A DNA stretch of 64,000 nucleotides from Rhodobiaceae bacterium (GTDB taxonomy: Bacteria; Pseudomonadota; Alphaproteobacteria; Rhizobiales; Tepidamorphaceae). The notes beneath the pieces are model-generated. The model saw only the letters and a list, made by a program, of their open reading frames with translations. It had not been told where the DNA came from and did not search any database. The stretch is taken from NCBI GenBank assembly GCA_020637985.1, contig JACKJK010000003.1, positions 1-64,000 of the forward strand, given 5' to 3'. The position numbers were made by a program, and so were the translations under genes. This document shows, one piece after another, positions 43,730-52,772 of the stretch (position 1 is its first letter; each line of letters starts with the position of its first letter).

Positions 43730-44569
43730 ATGACCCCCTTTGCGCTCTCCATCGTGCTGCTTGCCGCCTTCCTGCATGCGCTGTGGAACGCGCTCGTCAA
43801 GGGCTCTTCGGACAGGGCGACGATGCTGGCCGGCGTCACCGCGGCGACCGCGCTGTTCGGTCTCGCCGCGTTGTTCGTCGCCGATCCACCGGCGCCCGCG
43901 AGCTGGCCCTACATCGTCGCCTCTGTGGTCATTCACTGGGCCTATTACGCCTTGCTGTACCAGGCCTACAGGCTGGGCGATCTCTCGCAGGTCTATCCGA
44001 TCTCACGCGGCATGGCGCCGGCGCTCGTGGCCGCGGGAGCGTTCCTTGTCATCGGCGAGACCATGCCCGTGGCTGCGATCGCGGGCCTTGCCGCGGTCTC
44101 GCTTGGCATCCTGATCCTGGCGATGCTGCGCGGTGCCGCCAACGCCGACCGCCGTGCCGTCATGGTTGCGCTTGTTCTCGGCAGCGTCATCGCCGTCTAT
44201 TCGGTCGTGGACGGCATCGGCATTCGCCTAGCCGACAGCCCGCTCGGCTACATCGCCTGGCTATACCTGATGGAGTTTCCCATCGCGGTGTGGATCCTGT
44301 GGCCGCGCTGGCGCAGGCGCGAACCGTTTCCCAGGAAGCGCTTTGCCAAGGGGCTGATGGGCGGCGTGTTTTCCGTCGTCGCCTATGGGCTGGCGCTCTA
44401 CGCAACGACCATCGCGCCGCTGGGCGCGGTTTCCGCCGTGCGCGAATCGAGCGTGGTCATCGCCGCGATCATCGGCCTGGTGGTATTCCGCGAACGCCCC
44501 TGGCCGGGGCGTCTGCTTGCGGCGGCAATCGTCGCCGGCGGCGTTGTCCTGCTGGCGTCCGCCCGTTGA
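43730..44569 (+). CDS. EamA-family (DMT) transporter within AEP region
   Basis: This 279-residue protein has about ten helices in two EamA repeats. It has the family start MTPFALSIVLLAAFLHALWNALVKGS, QVYPISRGMAPALVAAGAFLV in repeat 1 and SAVRESSVVIAAIIGLVVFRERP in repeat 2. It closely mirrors the EamA protein at 1308-2147, including the HA.WNA, VYPISRG-type and RESSV motifs, so they are paralogues. The substrate is unknown. It precedes the phosphonate ABC genes on the same strand by 233 bp with a promoter region between them, so it may be a separate unit. Confidence 0.85.
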   Translation: MTPFALSIVLLAAFLHALWNALVKGSSDRATMLAGVTAATALFGLAALFVADPPAPASWPYIVASVVIHWAYYALLYQAYRLGDLSQVYPISRGMAPALVAAGAFLVIGETMPVAAIAGLAAVSLGILILAMLRGAANADRRAVMVALVLGSVIAVYSVVDGIGIRLADSPLGYIAWLYLMEFPIAVWILWPRWRRREPFPRKRFAKGLMGGVFSVVAYGLALYATTIAPLGAVSAVRESSVVIAAIIGLVVFRERPWPGRLLAAAIVAGGVVLLASAR

Positions 44570-44671
44570 TCGAAGATTTCATCAATCCAGGCGATGATCG
44601 TATAAACGAAATAGATTGTACTTATTAGTGGCCGGTTTCCACAATCCGCGTCGCAAGAGCCAGTCTGGAAA

Positions 44672-44698
44672 TATGACAGTGTTCAAACGGCTGTCATA
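44672..44698. promoter_or_regulatory. Inverted repeat TATGACAG-n11-CTGTCATA upstream of phnS
   Basis: Two perfect 8-bp inverted arms (44672-44679 and 44691-44698) with 11 bases between lie 104 bp before the phnS start. CTGTCATAAAT on the right matches the first 11 positions of the alphaproteobacterial Pho box, but no second direct half-site follows. The symmetrical form suggests a dimeric regulator, with LysR or PhoB as candidates. Confidence 0.55.
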
Positions 44699-44802
44699 AA
44701 TGCAATATATCCGGGCGCGGCTGGGAGAGCCGGCACCAACCGATCGATTTTCCGGCCTCTCTCGCCAGAACTGCAACAAGCAGACCAGGGGAGCGCATCT
44801 GA

Positions 44803-45825
44803 ATGATCCGCAAGCTGACACTGACCGCCGGCGTTTTCGCCGCCGCACTCAATGCCTCGGTGGCCTTTGCCGAGACCGAGCTGACCGTCTACACCGCCGT
44901 CGAGGCGGAGGACCTGAAGCGTTATGCCGAGACCTTCAACGCCGATCACCCGGACATCAAGATCAACTGGGTGCGTGACTCCACCGGCGTCATCACCGCC
45001 AAGCTGCTCGCCGAGAAGAACAATCCGCAGGCCGACGTCGTCTGGGGTCTGGCCGCGACGTCGCTGCTGCTGCTGAAGACGGAAGGCATGCTCGAGCCCT
45101 ATGCGCCCGCCGGCGTCGACAAGCTCGATCCGAAATTCGTCGACAACTCCAATCCGCCGACCTGGGTCGGCATGGACGCCTGGGTGGCCGCGGTGTGCTT
45201 CAACACCGTCGAGGGCGAGAAGCTTGGCCTGCCCGAGCCCAAGTCCTGGAAGGACCTGACCAACCCGGTCTACAAGGGCCACGTGGTGATGCCGAACCCG
45301 GCCTCTTCCGGCACCGGCTTCCTCGACGTTTCGAGCTGGCTGCAGATGTTTGGCCAGGACGAGGGCTGGAAGTTCATGGACGCGCTCCATGAGAACATTT
45401 CCGCCTACACCCACTCCGGCTCCAAGCCGTGCAAGATGGCCGCTGCCGGCGAAACGCCGATCGGCGTGTCCTTCGCCTTCCGCGGCGCCAAGTCCAAGGC
45501 GGCCGGCGCGCCGATCAACATCATCGTCCCCGAGGAGGGCGTGGGCTGGGACATGGAAGCGACGGGCATCATCGCCGGCACGTCGAAGCTTGACGCCGCC
45601 AAGACGCTGGTCGACTGGTCGATCACCCAGAAGGCGAACGAGATGTACAACACCGGCTATGCCGTTGTTGCCATGCCCGGCGTCGCCAAGCCCGTCGAGC
45701 ACTTCCCGGAAAACCTGATCGAGAAGATGATCGACAACGACTTCGAGTTTGCCGCCAACAACCGCGCGGCGATCCTCGAGGAGTGGAAGAAGCGCTACGA
45801 TTCCAAGTCCGAGCCCAAGGGCTGA
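44803..45825 (+). CDS. phnS: 2-aminoethylphosphonate ABC transporter substrate-binding protein
   Basis: This 340-residue periplasmic binding protein has a signal peptide (residues 1-23, ending AFA) and belongs to the Fbp/PotD-like family that includes the AEP-binding PhnS group. It starts LTVYTAVEAEDLKRYAETF, contains DVVWGLAATSLLLLKTEG and LGLPEPKSWKDLTNPVYKG, and ends as a typical class II binding protein. Its position with a cognate ATPase and fused permease downstream, beside phnW/A/Y, supports AEP as ligand; iron or thiamine relatives are the alternatives. A strong hairpin after the stop probably sets higher expression than for the membrane genes. Confidence 0.88.
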   Translation: MIRKLTLTAGVFAAALNASVAFAETELTVYTAVEAEDLKRYAETFNADHPDIKINWVRDSTGVITAKLLAEKNNPQADVVWGLAATSLLLLKTEGMLEPYAPAGVDKLDPKFVDNSNPPTWVGMDAWVAAVCFNTVEGEKLGLPEPKSWKDLTNPVYKGHVVMPNPASSGTGFLDVSSWLQMFGQDEGWKFMDALHENISAYTHSGSKPCKMAAAGETPIGVSFAFRGAKSKAAGAPINIIVPEEGVGWDMEATGIIAGTSKLDAAKTLVDWSITQKANEMYNTGYAVVAMPGVAKPVEHFPENLIEKMIDNDFEFAANNRAAILEEWKKRYDSKSEPKG

Positions 45826-45862
45826 CAAGGCCCTTGCGGTCTGATTGACTTGACACACATGC

Positions 45863-45895
45863 CGGGCGCCGCAGCCAGTCTGATTGCGGCGCCCG
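45863..45895 (+). terminator. Perfect 11-bp hairpin between phnS and phnT
   Basis: CGGGCGCCGCA (45863-45873) pairs perfectly with TGCGGCGCCCG (45885-45895) around an 11-base loop. No T tract follows, so full termination is unlikely. Hairpins at this site in ABC operons commonly stabilise the upstream binding-protein mRNA against 3' exonucleases. Confidence 0.75.
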
Positions 45896-45919
45896 CTCCA
45901 CGCAAACCGGGCTGGCAAA

Positions 45920-47068
45920 ATGACGCAATCCACCGCTGGGGGGCAGCGGGCCGCCGCCGCGCCTGACCCGTCCGCCTATCTGGAAATCGACGGCCTGTGG
46001 AAAGCCTTCGGCGACTTCCTCGCCCTCAGGGACGTGTCGCTTCAGGTCAACCAGGGCGAATTCATCTGCTTCCTCGGTCCCTCGGGTTGCGGCAAGACGA
46101 CGTTGCTGCGCGCAATCGCCGGGCTTGACCCCCAGACCCGCGGCACCATCCGCCAGGGCGGCCAGGACATCTCCACGCTGCCGGCGTCTGCCCGCGACTA
46201 CGGCATCGTGTTCCAGAGCTATGCCCTGTTCCCGAACCTGACGATCGAGAAGAACATTGCCTTCGGGCTGGAGAACATCGGGCGCCCGCGCGCCGAGATC
46301 CGCGCCCGCGTCGCCGAACTGCTCGAGCTGGTCGGCCTTCCCGACCAGGCCGGCAAGTATCCCGCCCAGTTGTCCGGCGGCCAGCAGCAGCGCGTCGCGC
46401 TCGCCCGCGCCATCGCGATTTCCCCCGGCCTGCTGCTGCTCGACGAACCGCTATCGGCGCTCGACGCCAAGGTGCGCGTCTTCCTGCGCCACGAGATCAA
46501 GGAACTGCAGCGCAAGCTCGGCGTCACCACGATCATGGTCACCCACGACCAGGAAGAGGCGCTGTCGATGGCCGACCGCATCGTCGTGATGAACCAGGGC
46601 GTGATCGAGCAGGTCGGCACGCCGACGCAGGTCTATCGCCACCCCGCGAGCCTGTTCGTGGCCGATTTCATCGGCGAGACCAACAAGATCGAGACGACCT
46701 TTTCCGCCGGCAAGGTGAAGATCGGCAAGACATCGATCGCGACGTCGGCGACCGGATTTTCCCGCGGCGCAAGTGTCGTGGCGGTGATCCGGCCCGAGGA
46801 CGTCGTTCCGCATTCGGCCGGGCGCAAGCCGGCGCGCAGCGCCGGCGCCAACCTCATCGAGGTCGAGATCGAATCGATGGAATTTCTCGGCTCCTACTGG
46901 CGTGCCCACCTCGCCGGAAAGGCGCTGGCGGGAACCGAGCTGATCGCCAATTTCTCGATGAACGCCGTGCGCCGCCTCAGCCTTGCCGAGGGAAAGACGA
47001 TGACGGTCGAGCTTCCCGCCGAGCGCGTCCTCGTCTTCAACGCGGATGGGGGCGGCGATGGCCGGTAA
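45920..47068 (+). CDS. phnT: 2-aminoethylphosphonate ABC transporter ATP-binding protein
   Basis: This 382-residue ATPase has Walker A (GPSGCGKTTLL), Q-loop (FQSYALFPNLTI), signature (LSGGQQQRVALARA), Walker B (LLLLDEPLSALDAKVR) and H-loop (VTHDQEEALSMAD), followed by a TOBE-like C-terminal domain (VAVIRPEDVVPHSAGRKPAR). It drives import through the fused permease encoded downstream, whose start it overlaps by 11 bp. The ATG at 45920 is chosen; the frame is open 12 codons upstream but has no better start. Confidence 0.92.
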   Translation: MTQSTAGGQRAAAAPDPSAYLEIDGLWKAFGDFLALRDVSLQVNQGEFICFLGPSGCGKTTLLRAIAGLDPQTRGTIRQGGQDISTLPASARDYGIVFQSYALFPNLTIEKNIAFGLENIGRPRAEIRARVAELLELVGLPDQAGKYPAQLSGGQQQRVALARAIAISPGLLLLDEPLSALDAKVRVFLRHEIKELQRKLGVTTIMVTHDQEEALSMADRIVVMNQGVIEQVGTPTQVYRHPASLFVADFIGETNKIETTFSAGKVKIGKTSIATSATGFSRGASVVAVIRPEDVVPHSAGRKPARSAGANLIEVEIESMEFLGSYWRAHLAGKALAGTELIANFSMNAVRRLSLAEGKTMTVELPAERVLVFNADGGGDGR

Positions 47069-49070
47069 CCAGGCCGTGCTGCCCGCAGGCCGCGCTCCGC
47101 GCCTGCAACTCGACCGCGATGCGCTGACCAAGCGCGGGCTCATGGTGGTGATCGCGGTCTACCTCGTCGCCGCGCTCGCCCTGCCGCTCTACGCCATGCT
47201 GTCGAAGTCGTTCACGACCTATTCCTTCGACCTGGCGCGCTACGAATTCCAGGTCAGCGACGAGACCGGCGGCAACTGGAGCGATCCGGTGAGCGCAAAG
47301 GCGCTCAACGACAAGCTCAACGCCGTCGCGCCCGCCGACCTCGCCACGATCTCGGACGGCCGTCTCCCCGCGACGAGCTTCTTTCCCGACTTCAGTTTCC
47401 GCAGTCCGGTGAAATACCGCATTCGCGGCGTCGGCCCCACGGCTCCCTATCTCGTCGGGCTGGAGCTGTTCAATTCCAACGAGTGGAAGGAGCTTTCCGG
47501 CAACGATTTCCGCCGTGTCATGCTGCGCCCGGTGCAGTCGCGCAGCCTCGCCAACTATGTCACCTATTTCTCGACGCCGGCGCTGTTCCGCTCCATCGAG
47601 AACTCGCTCTTCATCGCCACCGTGAGCACCATCCTCACGGTCATCCTGGCGTTCGGCTTCGCTTATGCGGTCAACCGCAGCTGCATGCCCTTCAAGCCGG
47701 TTTTCCGGCTGATCGCGATGATGCCGATCCTCGTGCCCTCGCTGCTGCCGGGCATCGCGCTGATCTACATGTTCGGCAACCAGGGCTACATGAAGGAACT
47801 GCTGCTTGGTGAATCGATCTACGGTCCGCTCGGCATCGTCATCGGCTCGGTGTTCTTCACCTTCCCGCACGCGCTGATCATCATTTCCACTGCGCTCTCG
47901 ATCTCCGACCAGCGCCACTACGAGGCTGCCGAATCCCTGCGCGCCAGCGCCTGGCGGACCTTCTGGACTGTCACAATCCCAGGCGCCCGCTACGGCCTCA
48001 TCTCGGCGGCCTTCGTCACCTTCACCCTTGTCATCACCGATTTCGGACTGCCCAAGGTCATCGGCGGCCAGTACAACGTGCTCGCCGTCGACATCTACAA
48101 GCAGGTCATCGGCCAGCAGAACTTCGAGATGGGCGCGGTCGTGTCGGTAGTGCTGCTCATTCCCGCGGTCGTCGCCTTCATCGTCGACCGCATCGTCCAG
48201 AAGAAGCAGGTGGCGCTGCTGTCGGCGCGCTCGGTGCCCTACCAGCCGCGCCCCGACCGCCGATTCGACGGCTTCTGCCTCGTGTGGTGCGGCGTCGTGG
48301 CATTCTTCATCGTCGGCGTGATCGGTACCTGCCAGTTCGCGGCCCTTGCCAAGTTCTGGCCCTATGACCTCTCCATGTCGCTCAACAACTATGCCTTCGA
48401 CCGCATGGACGGCGGCGGCTGGGAGGCCTACCGAAACTCCATCCGCCTTGGTCTGCTGACGGCGGTGATCGGCACGGCGATCATCTTCACCGGCGCCTAC
48501 ATGGTGGAGAAGATCGACGGGTTCAAAACCGGCCGCGGCCTGTTCCAGTTGCTGGCGATGCTGCCGATGGCGGTTCCGGGGCTGGTGCTCGGTCTTGCCT
48601 ACATCTTCTTCTTCAACAACCCGGCCAACCCGCTGCACTTCATCTATGGGACCATGACGATCCTGGTGATCTGCACCATCACCCACTTCTATACCGTGGG
48701 CCACCTGACCGCGCTGACCGCGCTCAAGCAGATCGACCAGGAATTCGAACCCGTCGCCGCCTCCCTGCGCACGCCGTTCCACCGGCTGTTCGCGCGCGTC
48801 ACCGTTCCCGTGTGCATGCCCGCGATCCTCGATATCTCGATCTACATGTTCGTCAATGCCATGACGACGGTCTCGGCGGTGGTGTTCATCTATTCGACCA
48901 AGACGAACCTAGCCTCGGTCGCCGTCCTCAACATGGATGACGCCGGCGACATCGCCCCGGCGGCTGCCATGGGCATGATGATCTTCTACACCAACGCCAT
49001 CGCCCGCATCGTCCACGCGGCCCTGTCGCGCGGCGTGCTGGCGCGCACCCAGGCCTGGCGCAAGCGCTAG
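47058..49070 (+). CDS. 2-aminoethylphosphonate ABC transporter permease, two-domain fusion
   Basis: This 670-residue membrane protein carries two MetI-like permease domains in one chain. The first EAA loop is EAAESLRASAWRTFWTVTIPGARYGLI and the second is EPVAASLRTPFHRLFARVTVPVCMPAIL, so both halves of the pore are fused (PhnU and PhnV are separate in Salmonella). A periplasmic segment of about 120 residues precedes the first domain. The ATG at 47058 has a GGGGGC site upstream; an ATG at 47046 is also in frame. It overlaps phnT by 11 bp and ends 4 bp inside the convergent DUF1810 gene. Confidence 0.92.
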   Translation: MAGNQAVLPAGRAPRLQLDRDALTKRGLMVVIAVYLVAALALPLYAMLSKSFTTYSFDLARYEFQVSDETGGNWSDPVSAKALNDKLNAVAPADLATISDGRLPATSFFPDFSFRSPVKYRIRGVGPTAPYLVGLELFNSNEWKELSGNDFRRVMLRPVQSRSLANYVTYFSTPALFRSIENSLFIATVSTILTVILAFGFAYAVNRSCMPFKPVFRLIAMMPILVPSLLPGIALIYMFGNQGYMKELLLGESIYGPLGIVIGSVFFTFPHALIIISTALSISDQRHYEAAESLRASAWRTFWTVTIPGARYGLISAAFVTFTLVITDFGLPKVIGGQYNVLAVDIYKQVIGQQNFEMGAVVSVVLLIPAVVAFIVDRIVQKKQVALLSARSVPYQPRPDRRFDGFCLVWCGVVAFFIVGVIGTCQFAALAKFWPYDLSMSLNNYAFDRMDGGGWEAYRNSIRLGLLTAVIGTAIIFTGAYMVEKIDGFKTGRGLFQLLAMLPMAVPGLVLGLAYIFFFNNPANPLHFIYGTMTILVICTITHFYTVGHLTALTALKQIDQEFEPVAASLRTPFHRLFARVTVPVCMPAILDISIYMFVNAMTTVSAVVFIYSTKTNLASVAVLNMDDAGDIAPAAAMGMMIFYTNAIARIVHAALSRGVLARTQAWRKR

Positions 49071-49516
49071 ATTCCGTTCTGGGTGCTTTGCGCGCGCGCG
49101 ATCTCCAGGGTCAGCGGGTCGTCTGCGTCATAGAAGCTTTCGAGTGCAGCCTGGAAAAGGGTCCGGTCTTCCGGCGTTTGTGCGGCCTCGCGAAACAGCG
49201 TCAGGCACGACCGCAGCTTCAGGTCGTCGGGCGAACCGAAGATGTCGTGCGCGCTCTTGTCCGTGTGTTTCAGGACCAGCCCGACACACTGGCGCAGGCG
49301 CCCCCCGAGGAGGGGATGGGCCAGGTAGGAACGGGCGTCTTCGAGCCCCGAAAGGCCATAGAAGCGCGCGCGCTCGCTGCGGCCCAACGCGGCGAGTTGC
49401 GGGAAGACGAACCACATCCAGTGGGTCAGCTTGCGGCCGGCTTCGAGTTCGCTGACAACCGCCTCGATGACGCGCTCCTGTGCGCCGACGAAACGGTTTG
49501 CGTCGAACGCCGCCAC
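49067..49516 (-). CDS. DUF1810 family protein
   Basis: This 149-residue helical protein has the DUF1810 pattern: FVGAQERVIEAVVSELEAGRKLTHWMWFVFPQL near the N-terminus, GLSGLEDARSYLAHPLLGGRLRQCV in the middle and FGSPDDLKLRSCLTLF...F...L..FY...D..TL toward the end. The biochemical role of the family is not established. The GTG at 49516 lies 4 bp after the stop of the SH3-domain gene, with GAGG inside that stop region, so it is the last gene of a TIR-SH3-DUF1810 operon. Its 3' end overlaps the permease stop by 4 bp. Confidence 0.85.
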   Translation of the reverse strand: MAAFDANRFVGAQERVIEAVVSELEAGRKLTHWMWFVFPQLAALGRSERARFYGLSGLEDARSYLAHPLLGGRLRQCVGLVLKHTDKSAHDIFGSPDDLKLRSCLTLFREAAQTPEDRTLFQAALESFYDADDPLTLEIARAQSTQNGI

Positions 49517-49520
49517 GGCC

Positions 49521-50459
49521 TCAGTTGCCCTTGTTGCGAAACGTCGTCACCATGCGGATGCTGGCGTTCGTCGCGCGGTTCTGGCCCGACACGATCAATT
49601 CCTTGCCGCCGATGACGCCGCTCGGGCCAGCGTCGCCCTCGATCCTGAGGACGACGTTCTTCTTGTAGTACGCCTGTTCCAGCGGAGACAGCTCCACTCC
49701 TGTCCAGGGGTCGAAGCGGATGTCGCAGGCGATATCGAGTGTCGCGTAGCCCGAGCCGGGCATCTGTGCGTTGGAGTGTGCGAAGCAGTCGGGCGCGTGA
49801 AGCGGCATCTCCGGGGTCGCTTCGAATCCCTCGAAGAAGCCCGACTGTTTCGCCTGGGCCAGCGCCTTGGGATCGACGACGACGAATGTCGGCAGGCGCT
49901 CCCCCGTTTCCGGATCGTACTTCAGGTCCGCGGTACGCAGCACGATGCACAGTTGCTCCAGTGTGTAGCCGCGCGCCGTGTAGGCTTTGACGAGATCATC
50001 CGACAGCGACATCCCGTATCCGCCATCGCCGTAGTAGAAACATTCGTGCTCCAGTTTCGGTTCCGGAGACAGGCTCCACGGAACCACTATCCCCGTGGGG
50101 ATCATCTCCTTTGCGCTCTCGAAGATGATCGGGAACGCATCGCCCTCGCGGTGATCGCCGCAGTCGAGATGGCGGCGGAACACCCAGCCCCAGTCGCGCC
50201 ACTGGCCCTTGTATTCGCCAGTCACATGCACCCACTTGAAGCTACCGTCGTCGTTGAATGCGTCCCAGGAGACGGTGTCGATGAAGACCTTGCGCCCGTT
50301 GCGCAGCTTGTTGATGACCTTTCCGCCCGGTGTGTCGCGGACGTTGAGCGAGGTATCCGTCGGGTCGGCGATGCGGCACATCTCGGCGCGTGCCGGCAGC
50401 GCGATGCTCAACATGGCGCAGACCAGCAAAAGCCCCAGCACAGTCCTCGGCATGGTCAT
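49521..50459 (-). CDS. Secreted SH3b-domain protein
   Basis: This 312-residue protein has a signal peptide (residues 1-25, ending ARA). A bacterial SH3 domain follows (CRIADPTDTSLNVRDTPGGKVINKLRNGRKV...WVHVTG...GWVFRRHL, residues ~28-100). The remaining ~210 residues are unclassified, with several cysteines that could form disulfides (CGDH, HECFYYG, QLCIVL, PDCFAH, DIACDI). SH3b domains usually bind peptidoglycan or protein peptides in the envelope. It lies 22 bp downstream of the TIR-TPR gene and 4 bp before DUF1810, so the three probably work together. The start at 50459 has AAGGAAACGGG upstream. Confidence 0.82.
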   Translation of the reverse strand: MTMPRTVLGLLLVCAMLSIALPARAEMCRIADPTDTSLNVRDTPGGKVINKLRNGRKVFIDTVSWDAFNDDGSFKWVHVTGEYKGQWRDWGWVFRRHLDCGDHREGDAFPIIFESAKEMIPTGIVVPWSLSPEPKLEHECFYYGDGGYGMSLSDDLVKAYTARGYTLEQLCIVLRTADLKYDPETGERLPTFVVVDPKALAQAKQSGFFEGFEATPEMPLHAPDCFAHSNAQMPGSGYATLDIACDIRFDPWTGVELSPLEQAYYKKNVVLRIEGDAGPSGVIGGKELIVSGQNRATNASIRMVTTFRNKGN

Positions 50460-50481
50460 CCCGTTTCCTTTCCGCGGCTGC

Positions 50482-52710
50482 TCAGCGTAGCGCGCCCAGA
50501 ATTTCGTCCATCATCGGATGGTCATGGCCGCTTTCGCGCAAAGCCTTGAAATCCGAAGCGATATAGGCCTGCCAGTCAAGGCCGCCGTAGATCGGCTCGC
50601 CCTTGTGGCGCAAATAGATCGCTCGGGCCTCGTCCTTGCGGCCCAGGAACATCAGCGCATGCGCCAGGTTCGACTGGTAGAGCACGGCATCGGGCTGCAT
50701 GTCGCGCGCCTTGCCGGCGTTGCCGAGCGCACCCGCGAAGTCTCCGCTCAGCAGGCTGAACCAGGCAGCGTCGCTGTAGAGCGGAGCCTCCAGGGCGGCG
50801 ATCTCCTTGCTGTCGGTATCCCCGGCGATGTGCGCGAACGACGACAGCGAATTCTGCACATGCGTCAGCGCAGCCTTCGCCCCGTCGATCTCGAAGGCCG
50901 CCAGCGCCGTCGAGCGCATCAGCCGCGACAGGTCGTCGAAGGCGCCGCCACCCGCGGTCTCGGCGCGCGCCAGTTCCTGGGCCTGGGTCAACGCCGCCTC
51001 GAGCGCCGCCTGCGCCCGGCGCGGCTTGCCGGCGATGTGCGCGGCATCGCCAAGCCGCTCGTGTGCGACCATCAGCGATCGCCGCCAGGGCCGCCATTGC
51101 GGATCGGACTGATGCAGTGCCCGCGCAATGGCCACGTGTCTCTCGAATTGGGCCAGCGCGTCGTCGCCCTTGCCGAGCGCCATCAGCGCGTCGCCCAGCT
51201 TCTGGTGCGCGGTGGCGAGATCCTGCTGCCAGTCGGTGTTGGCGCGATCGCGCGCCGCAAGCGCCTCGGTCGCTGCGAGGCTGTCGCGGTAGGAAGCGAT
51301 GGCCGAGTCGGCATCTCCGGTCGAGGCAGCGACATCGCCGACGCGTTCGAGCCCCGCTGCGATGGCTCGGGCGCGCTCGGTGTCGTCCCCATCGTCGGCC
51401 AGTCCCTGCCACAATGCCAGCGCCTCGCGGAAACGCGCCAGCGCCTCGTCCGCCTTGCCGGCCACGAACAGGGCGTTGCCGATGTTCTCCTCGGCCACCG
51501 CGATCTGCCGGTTGCGGGCGTCCGACACCGGCAGCAGCCGCGCAACCTCCAGACCCTCGTGGTACGCGGCATCGGCCAGGTCTTGCTGGCCGAGTTCGAG
51601 CCGCATGTCGCCAAGCCGGTCGAGACCGACGGCCAGGCCGCTCTGCCAGCTGGCGTCGTCCGGCGCGGTTGCCCGCAGCTTGCGGAATACCGCGACCGTG
51701 GCCTCCGCCGTTTCCAGCGCCGCGCTTGTCTGCCCTTGCGCGCGCATCGCGGCTGAAAGGTCGGCCAGCGCCAGCCCGCCGTTGAGCAGCAACGTCGGGC
51801 GGTTCTCGCCGACGCTCTCCAGTTCGTCGACGAGCTTGCGTGCCTGGCTCAGGATGTCGACGATCATCTGCTTGGGGATGCCCTTGCGCGGGGCATAGTG
51901 GTCGGCGACATCGACGACGAGCTGGCGGGTCGCCTCGGTGGTGCGTTCGAGCACCCGCTCCACGCGGTTGCGCTCGGCAACCGCGACACGCCGGTTGATT
52001 TCCGACCAGATGGCAAGCCCGCCGGCGATGATGACGGCCGCCAGCGCACCGGCCAGCCAGTTGCGCTGCCGCCGCGCCGCGGTGCGCCGGCTTTCGCCGA
52101 CCAGCGCCTGGTGCGCCGGCGTCGGGGCAGGGGCCTTGCTCGGCTGCGCGGCGATCCAGTTCTCCGCCGCCTCCAGTTCGGCTCCGCGCAACAGAAGAGC
52201 GCCGCTGCGCCCGCGGCCAAGCCAGCGCTGCGCCAGCACGCCGAGGCGTGTGTGCTCGCGGATCCAGCCGATGTCGGTCTCGAGCGCTGCGGCAAGCTCG
52301 TCCGCTGCCGTGTCGAAATCGCCGCTGGCGCCGACCGCCGGCTGGGGGACGAAGAAGATGTAGTTGAGCTGCGCCAGCGCATCGGGGACGCGAACGCCGG
52401 TGATGTCGCGCGCGACCACCGGGACGAAGCGCTTGTTGAACGATTGCGCATGGTCGATCTCGGCCTGGCAGACTTCCGAGCCGACCGAATCCGGGCTCAG
52501 CACGAAGACGATCGTGTCGGCCTCGCCGATCAGTTGCTGGATGCGCGCCCACCATTCCTCGCCCTTGGCGATCGCCTCGCGGTCGACGAAGGCGGCGATC
52601 CCGCGCTTCTCCAGCCCGGCCTGCAGCCTGTCGACGAACGCCAGGTCGCGGCGCGAATAGGAGATAAAAACGAGCGGTTGGTCGTCCGGTGCGGGATTCC
52701 GCTCCGCCAT
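50482..52710 (-). CDS. Membrane-anchored TIR-domain protein with TPR repeats
   Basis: This 742-residue protein begins with a TIR domain (residues 12-145; FISYSRRDLAFVDRLQAGLEKRGIAAF and SPDSVGSEVCQAEIDHA). Glu84 lies where the catalytic glutamate of NAD-cleaving TIR domains is expected. A basic stretch and one transmembrane helix (about 218-236) follow, then a long helical part with several tetratricopeptide-like repeats (about 300-700; e.g. NIGNALFVAGKADEALARFREALALWQ). TIR is thus cytoplasmic, while the TPR part would be periplasmic if the basic RRTAARRQR flank stays inside. It leads an operon with the secreted SH3b gene and DUF1810. Signalling, NADase defence or scaffolding are all possible. 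Confidence 0.85.
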   Translation of the reverse strand: MAERNPAPDDQPLVFISYSRRDLAFVDRLQAGLEKRGIAAFVDREAIAKGEEWWARIQQLIGEADTIVFVLSPDSVGSEVCQAEIDHAQSFNKRFVPVVARDITGVRVPDALAQLNYIFFVPQPAVGASGDFDTAADELAAALETDIGWIREHTRLGVLAQRWLGRGRSGALLLRGAELEAAENWIAAQPSKAPAPTPAHQALVGESRRTAARRQRNWLAGALAAVIIAGGLAIWSEINRRVAVAERNRVERVLERTTEATRQLVVDVADHYAPRKGIPKQMIVDILSQARKLVDELESVGENRPTLLLNGGLALADLSAAMRAQGQTSAALETAEATVAVFRKLRATAPDDASWQSGLAVGLDRLGDMRLELGQQDLADAAYHEGLEVARLLPVSDARNRQIAVAEENIGNALFVAGKADEALARFREALALWQGLADDGDDTERARAIAAGLERVGDVAASTGDADSAIASYRDSLAATEALAARDRANTDWQQDLATAHQKLGDALMALGKGDDALAQFERHVAIARALHQSDPQWRPWRRSLMVAHERLGDAAHIAGKPRRAQAALEAALTQAQELARAETAGGGAFDDLSRLMRSTALAAFEIDGAKAALTHVQNSLSSFAHIAGDTDSKEIAALEAPLYSDAAWFSLLSGDFAGALGNAGKARDMQPDAVLYQSNLAHALMFLGRKDEARAIYLRHKGEPIYGGLDWQAYIASDFKALRESGHDHPMMDEILGALR

Positions 52711-52772
52711 GCTGGTTTCCTGGTTTTGCCTCAACCGACCATAATGGGCCGGCCCGGACAGGGAAACCCGCC

